This document shows, in pieces, positions 10,065 through 22,017 of a stretch of 64,000 nucleotides of DNA. The notes beneath the pieces are model-generated. The model searched no databases and was not told the origin of the DNA. It saw nothing but the letters and a program-made list of their open reading frames with translations. This stretch comes from Macrobrachium rosenbergii (lineage: Eukaryota > Arthropoda > Malacostraca > Decapoda > Palaemonidae), in assembly GCF_040412425.1 (NCBI RefSeq), contig NC_089781.1, positions 50,185,227 to 50,249,226 on the forward strand, written 5' to 3'. How positions within the stretch are numbered: position 1 is the first letter of the stretch; the number at the start of each line of letters is the position of its first letter. The position numbers and the translations under genes were made by a program.

Positions 10065-11490
10065 TGGTGCCCAGAACCCGGGATCAGAAGAAAGTGACGA
10101 AGATTTTCCCGGATTTCCTGACATTTTGATGAAACTGAGAAGTCTTAAATTGAAGAAAGTCAGAGCTGAAACATGGCTGCGTTGTGCTGCGAGAAAATTA
10201 AGTGGAGTTCTACAAGGCCAACCAAGCTGGCATGAGTTGACTAGCCTAGTAGACGAATTCGACCACCGTAAGTCCAAGTGGGTTGAACTAGATGATGCCA
10301 TGCAAGACTTGATCGAAAATCCTGAAGAAGTCAAAAGGTTAGTCTATGAAGCCGACGATTTCCTCAGTGAGGTAGACCAAACACGCATTGCTGCTGCAGA
10401 AGTTTCAGAAAGGTTAGGTAATGGTAGACTTGTGAACTTGAATAGTAGGGCTACTGAAGGCAGTATAATTTCTGCAAGTGAGCCTAGTAGTGAAGCACAT
10501 AGTGTGAAATTGCCTAAGCTTGAGTTATTAAAATTTGGCGGGAAAATAACTGAGTGGATGCCTTTCTGGGATCAGTTTAAGGGTATTGTTGATGACAAGC
10601 CTATGCCTCCTGTTAACAAATTTATGTACCTGCGCTCTGTGTTGGAGGGTGAGGCGAGAAGAGTTATACAGGGCAGCTAATTATAAATCAGCATGTGAAC
10701 TGTTAAAAGAGAGGTATGCCAAACCAAACAAGATAATTTCCGCCCACATTCAGGACCTAATGCAGTTTGCGTTGTCAAGGAGATCGAAATACGACAATCA
10801 ACTCTCGGCGTTGCGGAAGTTGCAAGACGATGTGATAGCCCACGTTCGCAGTTTGGAGGCTCTTGGGGTAGGAGGGGACCAATATGGGCTGGTATTGGCG
10901 CCCATGATCTTGTCCCTACTCCCCCACGAGATTAGACTGGAGTGGTCTCGAAGTCAACAAGAGGAAGGAGACCTTAAAGGGCTGCTGGAATTCCTACAAT
11001 GTGAAGTTGAGGGGCGAGAAAGGGCTGAGGTCCTTCAGGGGCTGAACCACCGAAAGATTGAGGATCCCGGCGTGGAAAAAAGGCAGAAAAAGCTCATCCA
11101 GGGTTCTGCCTCAGCCCTTCAAACTTCATCAGAAGATAGTGCCTCTAAGCAGCAGTGTGCATTCTGTGGAAAGCTGCATCCTAGTGATAAGTGTTTTGGT
11201 ATAGTGAAGCTCTCTCTTCATGAAAGAGAAAAAGCCATTCGTGGAAAGCGACTGTGTTTTAAGTGTTTATCTCCTGGCCATTATGCAAGGGGTTGCTGGG
11301 CCAGGTGTTCAAAGTGCAAGGGTGGCCATCACCACGCACTTATTTGTCGTAAGTCCGAAGCGATAACCCCTGTAACAGCTAGTGAGAAAACCCCTGAAGG
11401 AGAAAGGGTGCGGGGGGAGAGTGAATCTGTTACACATGTGGGAGTGGCTCCTTGTGAGTCAAGGGCTAGGGCTATTAAGCTGTGTTGTGT
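10024..11490 (+). pseudogene. BEL gag (DUF1759-like) with zinc knuckles, frameshifted
   Basis: The first segment, 10024-10680, carries an acidic helical region and the DUF1759-type motif LPKLELLKFGGKITEWMPFW near 10510-10570. The frame is lost at about 10670 (VIQG then stop) and resumes in +1 at about 10674 as AANYKSACELLKERY, consistent with a small deletion. Cys/His clusters near 11155-11350 (CAFCGKLHPSDKC, CFKCLSPGHYARGC and CSKCKGGHHHALIC) are nucleic-acid-binding knuckles. An ATG at 10024 lies within the LTR; the start could instead be Met near 10129. Gag assembles cytoplasmic particles. Confidence 0.85.
10065..10082 (+). promoter_or_regulatory. Putative tRNA primer-binding site
   Basis: TGGTGCCCAGAACCCGGG starts directly after the LTR end. 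TGG at the first base after the CA terminus is the canonical layout for binding a tRNA 3' CCA end. I cannot name the tRNA without comparison. The site lies inside an open frame that starts in the LTR. Confidence 0.6.
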
Positions 11491-12100
11491 ATTACAAACA
11501 GCAAAGATAAAGGGTGTAGGCTATCAGGGTATAATATCTGCAACTGTAATGTTTGATACAGGATCGGATCGATCCTACATTTCCAGGACTTGGTCAAAGG
11601 GTCAGGCCCAAGTGGCTGACCTCTGAGTATTATCATTTTCTGCCTTTGGGGAGGTAAGGCCTCCAAGGCAGATTTGTGTAGCATTTATGAAGTGATGAGT
11701 TTAGGGGCTAATAACCACAAATATAGCTTTAAGGTAGCTGAGATTAATGTAATTTGTCCCCTTTATGTAGGACCAAAGTGGATCCTAAGTGCTTAGAGCC
11801 TTTTGCGCATCTTAACCTAGCTGATGAGTATGGATCCAACCGAAAGATACAGGTGGATATGTTGATTGGATTAGATTTGTATTGGAAGCTGATGCTCCCT
11901 AACAAAATTGTGTGTCATGAAGGGCTTGTAGCCCAGGAGACTGTTTTTGGTTGGGTTTTGTCTGGATCCTCAATTAGGTCCAAAGATAACTGTGATGTAG
12001 GTGTGCAACTGTTAACATTTTCTAATTTTCAGGAAGATAGCTTGAGTAACTTTTGGGATTTAGAATCTGTAGGTATTCAAGCCCAGGAGACACGTTCTGA
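11491..12100 (+). pseudogene. BEL aspartic protease (DUF1758/A17 region), frameshifted
   Basis: The active-site motif VMFDTGSDRSYIS lies near 11548-11586. The frame ends at 11626, and the homologous continuation reads KWLTSEYYHFLP in the next frame before a stop at about 11660. From 11754 the frame resumes with the typical BEL region IQVDMLIGLDLYWKLM and FGWVLSGSS. At least two indels are needed to explain this. The enzyme would mature the polyprotein. Confidence 0.8.
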
Positions 12101-13100
12101 CACTATTAAGCCTGACCCTATTCTGGTGCAATTTGAGAAATTGGTAAGTTACAAGGAAGGCCGTTATGAGGTGGCCCTTCCCTGGAAATCAGAGTCTGTA
12201 AAGTTAAAGTTACTTGATAACAAACACCATGCCTTGAGAAGATTGGATAATCTGAGTTGTAAGTTAGATAGGGACCCTGGTCTGCAGGAACAATATTATA
12301 CAGTGTTTGAAGAGTATGAAAAGGAAGGTATTATAGAAGAGATCCCACCCCATCAGTTGGAGGGTGGGTACCCAGTGTTCTATTTGCCTCATAGACCTGT
12401 AGTGCGGAGGCGAGTATCTCCACCAAATCAGGCCTGTGTTTGATGGGTCAGCTCGTGGCAGTAATGGTGTGTCCCTAAATGACTGTTTAGAAAGTGGTCC
12501 TTCCTTAAACCCTGATTTAGTAGAAGTTTTACTGAGGTTTAGAAGATGGAAGGTGGCCTTAACTGCTGATATTACAAAGGCTTTCCTTCAAATTAAGGTG
12601 AGGAGGGAGGACTGTGATGTTCACAGGTTTTTGTTGAAGAAAAAGGATATTGTAAAACATTTCCGTTTTGTAAGAGTACCCTTTGGAAATAAGAGTAGTC
12701 CCTTTTTGTTGAATGCCACTTTGAAATTTCATTTAAAGAAATACCCTCCCTCAGAGGTGGTTTCTGAATTGCTTGAGAATCTGTATGTTGATGACTGGCT
12801 TTCTGGGGCTGATAGCCCTGCTGAGGCCTGTGCAAGATTTGATGAAGCCTGTGGTATGTTGAAGAAGGCTGGTATGTCCCTATCAAAGTGTACTTCTAAT
12901 TATAAAACCTTGCCCATGACAGAAGATTCTATTGTAGAAGGTGTAAAGGTGTTAGGCTTACACTGGGATTCCTCCTCAGACTGTTTTACATTTAAGGTAG
13001 AGAATGTAGATCCCTTTGGGGATATTATTTGTACTAAAAGAAATGTGTTAAGCCTAATTGCTCGATGTTTTGACCCCTTGGGGTTCATATGTCCCTTTGT
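12100..13100 (+). pseudogene. BEL reverse transcriptase
   Basis: The Pao-type RT runs from YEKEGIIEEIP near 12318, through RPVFDGSARGSNGVSLND at about 12430-12486 and LTADITKAFLQIKV (first catalytic Asp), to LYVDDWLSGA near 12781-12810 with the YVDD catalytic pair. A single-base shift between about 12400 and 12440 separates two otherwise open frames. It copies the element RNA to cDNA in particles. Confidence 0.9.
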
Positions 13101-13800
13101 TATGCATGCAAAAATACTATTCCAAGAAATCTGGAGATTAGGTCTAGATTGGGATGAACCATTACCTGAGGCTATGCAAGGCAGAGTTAAGTTGTGGGTA
13201 GTAGGACTTTCTGTACTTGAATCATTGAGAATTAATCGTTACTTATTTTCAGAATTGTCCTGGAGAGATCTCCCTGCTATTGAACTTCATGCCTTTGGTG
13301 ATGCTTCGGAAAGGGGGTACGGTGCTTGTGTGTATGTGAGAGTGCCAGAAAAGGGTCATTTCAAGGTAACATTGATTGCTGCTAGAGGTAAGGTAGCCCC
13401 TATAAAGAAAGTTTCCCTCCCTAGGCTAGAATTACTTGGTGCCTTATTGTGTGCTAGACTGGTTGTATTTGTGAAGTCTGCGTTGCGGCTGGTCCAGGAG
13501 GTTTCAGTTCGGTGTTGGACTGATTCCACTGTTGTTCTAGCGTGGATTAAAGGAGAACCGAATAGATGGAAAACCTTTGTAGCCAACAGAGTTGTGGAAA
13601 TTCAAGGATTGACTCCACCATCTTGTTGGCAACATTGTCCTGGAAAAGACAACCCCGCAGACCTGATATCGAGAGGTGTTTATGCGGAGCAACTCACACA
13701 GTCTGATGTTTGGTTAGTGGGTCCTTCTTGGCTCCGCACCTCATCTCTCCTACTTAAGGAAGATGCTGAGAGAGGGATTCCCACGAGAAGAGCAATGTGA
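13100..13800 (+). pseudogene. BEL RNase H and connection domain
   Basis: The frame continues from the RT to a stop at 13800. RNase H signatures are AFGDASERGYGACVYVR near 13290, LPRLELLGALL near 13420 with the Glu, RCWTDSTVVLAWIKG near 13510, and NPADLISRG near 13650. The frame is broken near 13780 by a one-base shift; the continuation FPREEQCETD is read in the neighbouring frame from about 13776. Confidence 0.88.
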
Positions 13801-15340
13801 AACAGACATTGTTTGTGTTGCTGTTGAGTCTGATCAGCCCTTGTTTGAGCTTTCCCGATGGAGCTCCTTTCCGAAGGCACTCAATATAGTAGGTTGGGTG
13901 TTAAGATTTGTTGGTAATTGTAAAGCTTCATCCCTTAAAGCTGGTGGTCCCTTGACTTATGGACAATTGATGAAAGCCAAGGTCAAACTGCTTTACTGTG
14001 CTCAAAGGGAGGCCTTTGCAAGAGAAATAAATGTTCTGGCTTTGTCTCAACCCCTCCCTAAGGGGTCCCCTTTTGTCTCAACCCCTCCCTAAGGGGTCCC
14101 CTTTGGTCAAACTTGATCCTTATCTAGATGAGGAAGGGTTGCTGAGAATAAAGGGGCGCTTAGAGAATGCCGAATTGAGTTTTGAGAGTAAGCACCCTAT
14201 CATTGTCCCTGGTACTTACATTGCTTTGTTGTTGGTTCGTTTCCAGCATGGATTGCTTAAACATGCTGGTGTTGCTGTGCTTGTTTCCACTCTGCGAAAC
14301 AATTATTGGATCATTCGTCTTCGTCAGATTGCTAAGAGGGTTTGCAGAGAATGTGTCGCTTGTCGTAGATGTGAAGCCAAGGCCTGTTCCCAGCCTGTGG
14401 CTCCCCTTCCTGAGTTAAGAGTTAAATCTGCCCCTCCTTTCACTGTTACAGGTCTAGACTTTGCTGGTCCCTTATTTTGTGTTGATTTCCCCTCCAAGAA
14501 GTTGTATATTCTTCTTTTTACTTGTGCTGTTGTCAGAGCTGTCCACCTAGAGCTTACAGAGTCTCTCTCGGTTACTGATTGCAATTTGGCAATTCGTCGG
14601 TTTACGGCTAGACGTGGTGTACCTTCTGTGTTCTACTCTGACAATGCTAAAACCTTTTTGGGTGCCTCCAACCTGTTGAAGCAACATTATGGCCCCATGG
14701 CCCCCCAATGGAAGTTTATTGTACCTAATGCGCCTTGGTGGGGAGGCTGGTGGGAACGCCTCATTAGATCAGTGAAGGTTGCGTTGAGAAAGACGTTGGG
14801 CACTAAGAGATTGTCTAGGAGTGAATTAGAAACCACTCTTCATGAGGTGGAGGCATGTATCAATTCTAGACCCTTGACATTTGTAGGTGAAGAACCTGAT
14901 GTTGCTAATCCCCTTACTCCATCTCATTTTCTTATTGGTCGTTCAGCAGGTTTTCAGGTGGAACTGGCAGATGACTCTGCCTCAGGTGTGACCTCAAAGG
15001 ATTTGTTTGTGAGAGAGGCTGTGCGTCTGAGTCAGTTGGAGAAATTCTGGAACATCTGGCAACCGAGTACCTTAGAAACCTGCCTTGCATGGTAAAGGGG
15101 TTCAAAGCTAATTGTAATTTAACAAGGGGTTCTGTTGTAATAGTAAAGGAAGAAAGAGTGCCTAGGCTGCTGTGGCCACTTGGAGTTATTACTGAGTTGT
15201 ACCCTGGAAAGGATGGAATGGTGAGAAGTGCCAAGGTTAAAACTAAACGTGGATTTGTAACTAGACCTGTTCAAAACCTATACAATTTAGAGATTTCAGA
15301 TATCAGTGAGGAAAGTGTTTGTAATTCCCTGATGAAATAA
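13763..15340 (+). pseudogene. BEL integrase with C-terminal DUF5641-like domain
   Basis: An N-terminal HHCC zinc-binding region is seen (HGLLKHAGV and CRECVACRRC near 14250-14370). The DDE core shows Asp in GLDFAGP near 14455, Asp in YSDNAKTF near 14637, and Glu in WWGGWWERLIRSVK near 14740-14780. INSRPLT follows near 14860. The C-terminal module from 15089 (LTRGSVVIVKEE, RPVQNLYNLE) is the usual BEL integrase tail. Lesions are a 31 bp duplication at 14043-14104 that shifts the frame and a one-base shift near 15070. It would insert cDNA into chromosomes. Confidence 0.9.
14043..14104 (+). repeat. 31 bp tandem duplication disrupting BEL pol
   Basis: The unit starting TGTCTCAACCCCTCCCTAAG at 14043 recurs at 14074. 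As 31 is not a multiple of three, it shifts the frame. Reading with one unit only would join the upstream frame (ALSQPLPKGSP) directly to LVKLDPYLDEEG of integrase. Confidence 0.92.
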
Positions 15341-15520
15341 TAAAGGAAAATCCAGTTGTAGGGGATCCCATGGACCCAGTTGAATCAATCACTGAGTCTA
15401 CTGTAGGTAAAACCCAAAGGGGGAGATCTGTTAAAGTACCTGTTAAACTTGACTTGTAATTTTCAGGTTATGAGATTGTAGTGGAGGTTCTTGTGATGAT
15501 AGGAGTGTTGACACACTCCT

Positions 15521-15533
15521 ATGGTGGGGAGGA
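15521..15533 (+). promoter_or_regulatory. BEL polypurine tract
   Basis: ATGGTGGGGAGGA ends immediately before the TG of LTR2. This is the expected position of the plus-strand primer. Confidence 0.7.
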
Positions 15534-16173
15534 TGTTAAATGTATGTTTTTGTCCAAAAGAATGCGCTCAATCTTGTGTTTACGTTTGTTAAAATGTACG
15601 TTTTAGCATCTAAAAGAATGCTCCTATTTGTTTACACTGTATCAATATGTGGAAATTTAAGTAGATTTACTGAGTATTGCTAAACTTTACTTATATGACA
15701 ATTGTGGAGTGTGTTTAATCAGGTATATGGTGTTTGTGTTGTAAAACAGATATTGTTTTCCCCTTTATTAGGGTAATGCCTTTGGAAGTTTCCCCATTCC
15801 CTGTGCCATGACACCCACACCCTGTGCTGTCATATTTATGCCCTTTCTTTTCAGAGTTTCTTGCTATTTTTTATATTGAAATTGTAAATTGATGTACCAA
15901 TTGTGTTTTGTATCTTGTTTATACCATTATTGTGAATTTTCGAGTGATCTGGGAATTATAAAAAAGAACTGTGGAACCTGTTGGTTCTCCCCAAGCTATA
16001 AAAAAGAACTGTGGAACCTGTTGGTTCTCCCCAAGCTGTTTGAAATTTGAATTTTTTGTGAGAGGAATAAAGATATCAAGGAAGCACGTGTTTCCCTCTC
16101 TCCCGTGAGAAACTTGAGTATTAGAGGAGATTATGTCTCACGCTGAGGGGCCAGAAGCCCCAAATAATCTACA
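15534..16173 (+). repeat. BEL LTR2 (3' LTR) with duplicated TATA segment
   Basis: 640 bp, near-identical to LTR1 except for an additional 40 bp tandem copy (15957-15996 and 15997-16036) starting TATAAAAAAGAACTGTGGAA. LTR2 therefore carries two TATAAAA boxes. AATAAA sits at about 16066. It ends TCTACA at 16168-16173. Confidence 0.92.
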
Positions 16174-16659
16174 GCTACCAGTGCTGGTAAGAGACCACAG
16201 CGGAAGCTCACTCAAAGGTGCGGCTCAGCCACCTGTGCCTGAGCTGGTCATTAAAACCTGCGGGCATCCCCTACCCACCAGAACATTTTCCTCTTCTCCC
16301 CAGTCCTCAGCAGACGTGAGTATGAGTGAGGATTCTGCCATACCTCAACTGGTTGATGAACTTAAGCAACTGCAACAACTTGGGGCAGATCCTGTAAAGA
16401 ATGCCCCTGCTCTGGCCATCAAAGAAGCCGACCCAGGTGGCACTAAATTGTCATCCTCAGACTTGGTTCGACCAGTTCCCCTACCAAGGAAAATCATCAA
16501 CCTAAAACAGGTCCATGGAGGAAAATCATGGGCATAGATGGCTCCAGATTGCCAAAGGAGAGCCACTGAGCTTCTTTGGCACTAGTACCAACCTTGCCAC
16601 AGTGCCACCCCTCTATCCTACGAGGACCTTGGTACTTCTATCCAGAAGAGGGTTTTAGG
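16174..16659 (+). pseudogene. gag-protease polyprotein, copy A right half
   Basis: This continues the Pro-rich tail interrupted by BEL. It reads PVLVRDHSGSS, then SADVSMSEDSAIPQLVDELK and, after a shift near 16530, GEPLSFFGTS...PLYPTRTL ending at a stop near 16657. The same order occurs on the minus strand at 20590-21130, which shows the tail belongs to the element. No RT follows: downstream is noncoding AT-rich DNA shared with copy B. Confidence 0.7.
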
Positions 16660-17640
16660 TTTCCTCACCTATTTAATTTCCTTACAACTGTAATTTATTC
16701 TCTTCTTTAACATTTTCCCTTTCATTACTTTGTTTATTCATATTATTTTACACCTCACAAAGGCTTATAGTTTACCTTGTTCCCTTTCTGCCTATGTAGA
16801 GTGCAACTGACGCACTTCACTTTGAGGCCTTTTGGGCTAAAGAATGAACCTAGGCATTTCCATAGGCTAAGAAATATAATTTGGCATATTTAATCATCAT
16901 CTGTTTACAGCAATTATTAATTACTTTGTATCTGTCATCTATTCTTTTTGTGATTAATCTCGAGTCCCAGACCTGCAAAATGTGTACATTACACACAGTT
17001 ATACCTCACGTATGTAGATGAGTGACACAAGGCACCTAGCTGTGCTGTCGATATGCCTTATCAGTGACTCCCATTGTGAGATACTCTCTTTTATTATTGT
17101 TTTTTCCCAGTAATTTGTAACCTCTGGCTTCCATAGCCAGTACTACGTACTGATACATTGCACATAATTATATATGCCCCTGGCACAAGTGTTTATAGTG
17201 CCCCGAATGGCACTGAGCTGTCGCTCTCAAGTATTGTGGCAACACCTAACAAAGCCCAAGAATACTTTTGTTATATTGCCTCCTCAAGGTGTATTAACCT
17301 CATGAACTTGTGACTAAAAGTTTACTAATAAGTACATGGAGTATTCCAAGTATAAGAACATTAATCTCTAGATGTTAGGTTCAATTTTATTTCATATTAA
17401 GTAATAACCTAGTTATTCTATACTCGTTAAATGCTGCTTATTTTCAGTTCTTAGAAGGCAAAATTATTAGTTGCCAACAACATAAATTAATTCTGCAAAA
17501 TAGAGTAAAAGTCATAAGTGATTTCTGATATTTAGCAGAAATATTATATTTTTAGAATAATATACCCCTACAGTTGTGAAGAGAGAAATTAGTGCCTGTT
17601 GCGATAACATAATTTTAGCCATTTCAACCCGGCTAAGGGT
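16660..17640 (+). mobile_element. 3' noncoding part of gag-protease element, copy A
   Basis: About 980 bp without a gene, alignable in reverse orientation with 19681-20590. Shared words include CACTTGTGCCAGGGGCA-type and GAGAGCGAC-type segments, TTCTGCAAAATAGAGTAAAAG, TATTTAGCAGAAATAT and TGTGAAGAGAGAAATTA. It may include a degraded LTR, but I found no matching copy upstream of 7331, so terminal repeats are unproven. Confidence 0.6.
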
Positions 17641-18078
17641 GTAAAGCCATAAAGGTGGGGGAGGTATCAAGAGTATCCTCTCATATGCCATCTTCCATGC
17701 AAGCAGTCAAAGAAATAAGGACTAAGCAATTAATTAATTTTAGTGTGATTCACTGTAGGCGAATTCGCCTCTATAACCTCTCTCACCACATTAATCTCTT
17801 TCTTGTTCAAAGTGTGTTGGAAATTCCTTAATTCCTGGTGCGGACCCGATCAGAACTAATCATCGCCCAAGCAGGTCAGCTGGTGAGCTGAACACGGGCA
17901 TTCCACCATTTTGAAATTGCAGCCATGCTTACTGCATTTCCATGTGGGCAGAGTGATCTCAACGCCATCTAGGAAGAGAAAACGTAATTCCCAAAGCTAT
18001 AAAGGGCCTTGGAGAGAGCCACTCATTCTTAGAATTGGTCAGGCGGCCACGGAGGACAGAACTCCGTCCCTTGCTCCA

Positions 18079-18834
18079 ACTGCCAGTGCTGGACGCTGCC
18101 TTCATTTTTAATGGTAAGTCTTACAGACATAACAATGGGATGGCAATGGGATCTACTCTCGGTCCCACCTTTGCTAATATCTTCATGTGCTCCCTGCAGG
18201 ATCACATACTAGATAACTGTCCGCTGGCATATCGCCCTCTGTTTTACCAAAGGTATATTGATGATGCCTTCTTGCTTTTCAGAAGCCGGGGCGATGCAGA
18301 TAACTTTTTAGAACATGTTAATGGTATACATCAAACTATAGAGTTTACCATTGAACATGAAAATAATAACAAGCTATCCTTTTTAGATGTTTTAGTTTTT
18401 AGGAGTAATAATCGTTATAATACCACGATTTTTAGAAAATACACATTTACGGGTCTGGGATCTAATTTTTACAGTCACTGCTTTTTTAATTTCAAGTTAA
18501 ATTCATTATCGACTCTATTACATAGGGCTTTTAGTTCAACTTCTAATTGATCGCTTTCCATGAGGAAATAATATATCTCCAAAAGTATTTTGCTCATAAC
18601 TGCTTCCGGTCCAAGCTTTTCTTTAAGAACGTTAACAAATTTTTAAACAAAGTTTTCATGCCAAAATTAGCTATACCCACTGTTCCAAAACTACCATTTT
18701 TTGCCAGTCTGCCACTAATACATAAAAAGTCTTTTTATGAAGAATTATACAAAATCATCAATCGCTATATTCCAGCTATTAATTTAAAGCTAATACCAAG
18801 AAACCCTTTAACGACTGGCTCTCTATTTAAATAA
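18079..18834 (+). pseudogene. Penelope-like reverse transcriptase, C-terminal half
   Basis: Motifs visible are GMAMGSTLGPTFANIFM near 18138, FYQRYIDDAFLLF near 18243-18281 with the YIDD catalytic Asp pair, and LSFLDVLV near 18376. A stop at 18550 is followed at once by an open frame to 18834 continuing the thumb/linker region (LYKIINRYIPAINLKLIPRN). The N-terminal RT motifs are missing. Penelope RT primes on cut chromosomal DNA or telomeres. Confidence 0.82.
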
Positions 18835-18841
18835 AAAAGAT

Positions 18842-19180
18842 AAGCTAAGCCCACTAATGACCTCTGGTGTAATATACAAATTCAATTGCCCAGATGTGAC
18901 CTGGGGACATATGTCGGTTGCACACGGAGGTTGCTGAAGGTGAGAAAAGATTCTCATCGTGGTGTTAGCTACAGATTAACAGGGGTTAAACTATCGAACC
19001 CTGAATTCTCTAGCATACGAGACCATGTGCTTAAATGTAGAAAATAAAATATGATTTTGAAATATTGGGTACAGCCTCGAATGACCAACTGCTAACGGTT
19101 CTAGAATCATTATTTATTAAACAAATTGTTCCGCAGTTAAACTCCCAGTCCTCTGCCACGCCTCTATACCTATCGTTGTC
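18842..19180 (+). pseudogene. Penelope-like GIY-YIG endonuclease domain
   Basis: The frame reads LMTSGVIYKFNCPD, then after a shift GTYVGCTRRLLKVR, which carries the YVG half of the GIY-YIG active site. RLTGVKLSN and IRDHVLKC follow, and after a stop at about 19045 YDFEILGTASND and LLTVLESLFIKQIVPQLN. This is the typical nicking endonuclease that C-terminates Penelope proteins. It is disabled by at least two frame changes. Confidence 0.8.
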
Positions 19181-19379
19181 ACTCGACTGTCTTTCCTCTT
19201 GCAATAAAGGTGTGCCTTCTATTCTGTATTTCAGTGCTTGTTTTTAATCATTTCATAACAATTGTAATTTTTAATTTTCATTCTTGTCTGAGTCATTTTA
19301 ATGATTATAAATTTATATATGTATATATGTATATGAATATATGTATGTATATAAATGCATATGAATAAATATATGTATA

Positions 19380-21553
<2,174 letters not shown>

Positions 21554-22017
21554 ACAGTAATATTAATTCTACTTTAGGCAGAAAAAGTTTATTATGTAAT
21601 TTGAAAGAAAAACAATCATGCTTCTAACTGCATATTGAAAATTTAGCTGAAAATAAATAAGGCTTCTTATTCCTTTGAGACTAGTGGATAAAGAACACGT
21701 CTTCATGTAGCCTGTTAGTATTTTCATACTCAGCAGAATAAAAGTTGGCTGATTAGGCCTACCTTGCTTCAAACTAACACATAGGTCCTCTTTGGAGGAA
21801 ACATTAAAAAAAATGAATCTTTCGAATCCAGTGCCATAACAGAAATAATATTGTGTAATACAAAATTACATTTTTTAATTGTCACTTAATTTTAAAAAAA
21901 TAAACTCGCCTATTCCCTTATGACTGGTTTTGATAAATCAGATTCACAGCCTTCTGTTATACAGACACTGAACAGTATCTGTTGACCTTTCTTAAATTAT
22001 AAAAATGTGACTTCACT

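Larger units (their letters stand above)
9464..16173 (+). mobile_element. BEL/Pao LTR retrotransposon
   Basis: Complete architecture: LTR1 9464-10064, a primer-binding-like site at 10065, then gag, protease, reverse transcriptase, RNase H and integrase, a purine tract, and LTR2 15534-16173. LTRs begin TGTTAAATG and end TCTACA (TG...CA). The domain order PR-RT-RNH-IN, the DUF1759-like gag and the A17-type protease are BEL/Pao traits. It is inserted in the gag-protease retroelement: flanks CTTCGCTGA and GCTACCAGTG correspond to continuous sequence in the inverted copy near 21110. The expected 5 bp target duplication is imperfect (GCTGA versus GCTAC). Coding lesions make it defective. Confidence 0.92.
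17664..19250 (+). mobile_element. Penelope-like retroelement, copy B
   Basis: It starts with the same leader as fragment A (TATCAAGAGTAT...CATATGCC), including a TATAAAG box near 18000, and proceeds into an RT and a GIY-YIG endonuclease broken by frameshifts. It ends near a poly(A) signal AATAAA at 19204-19209. The leader-RT-GIY-YIG order is the Penelope layout. The RT lacks its N-terminal part, so an internal deletion follows the leader. Confidence 0.8.
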
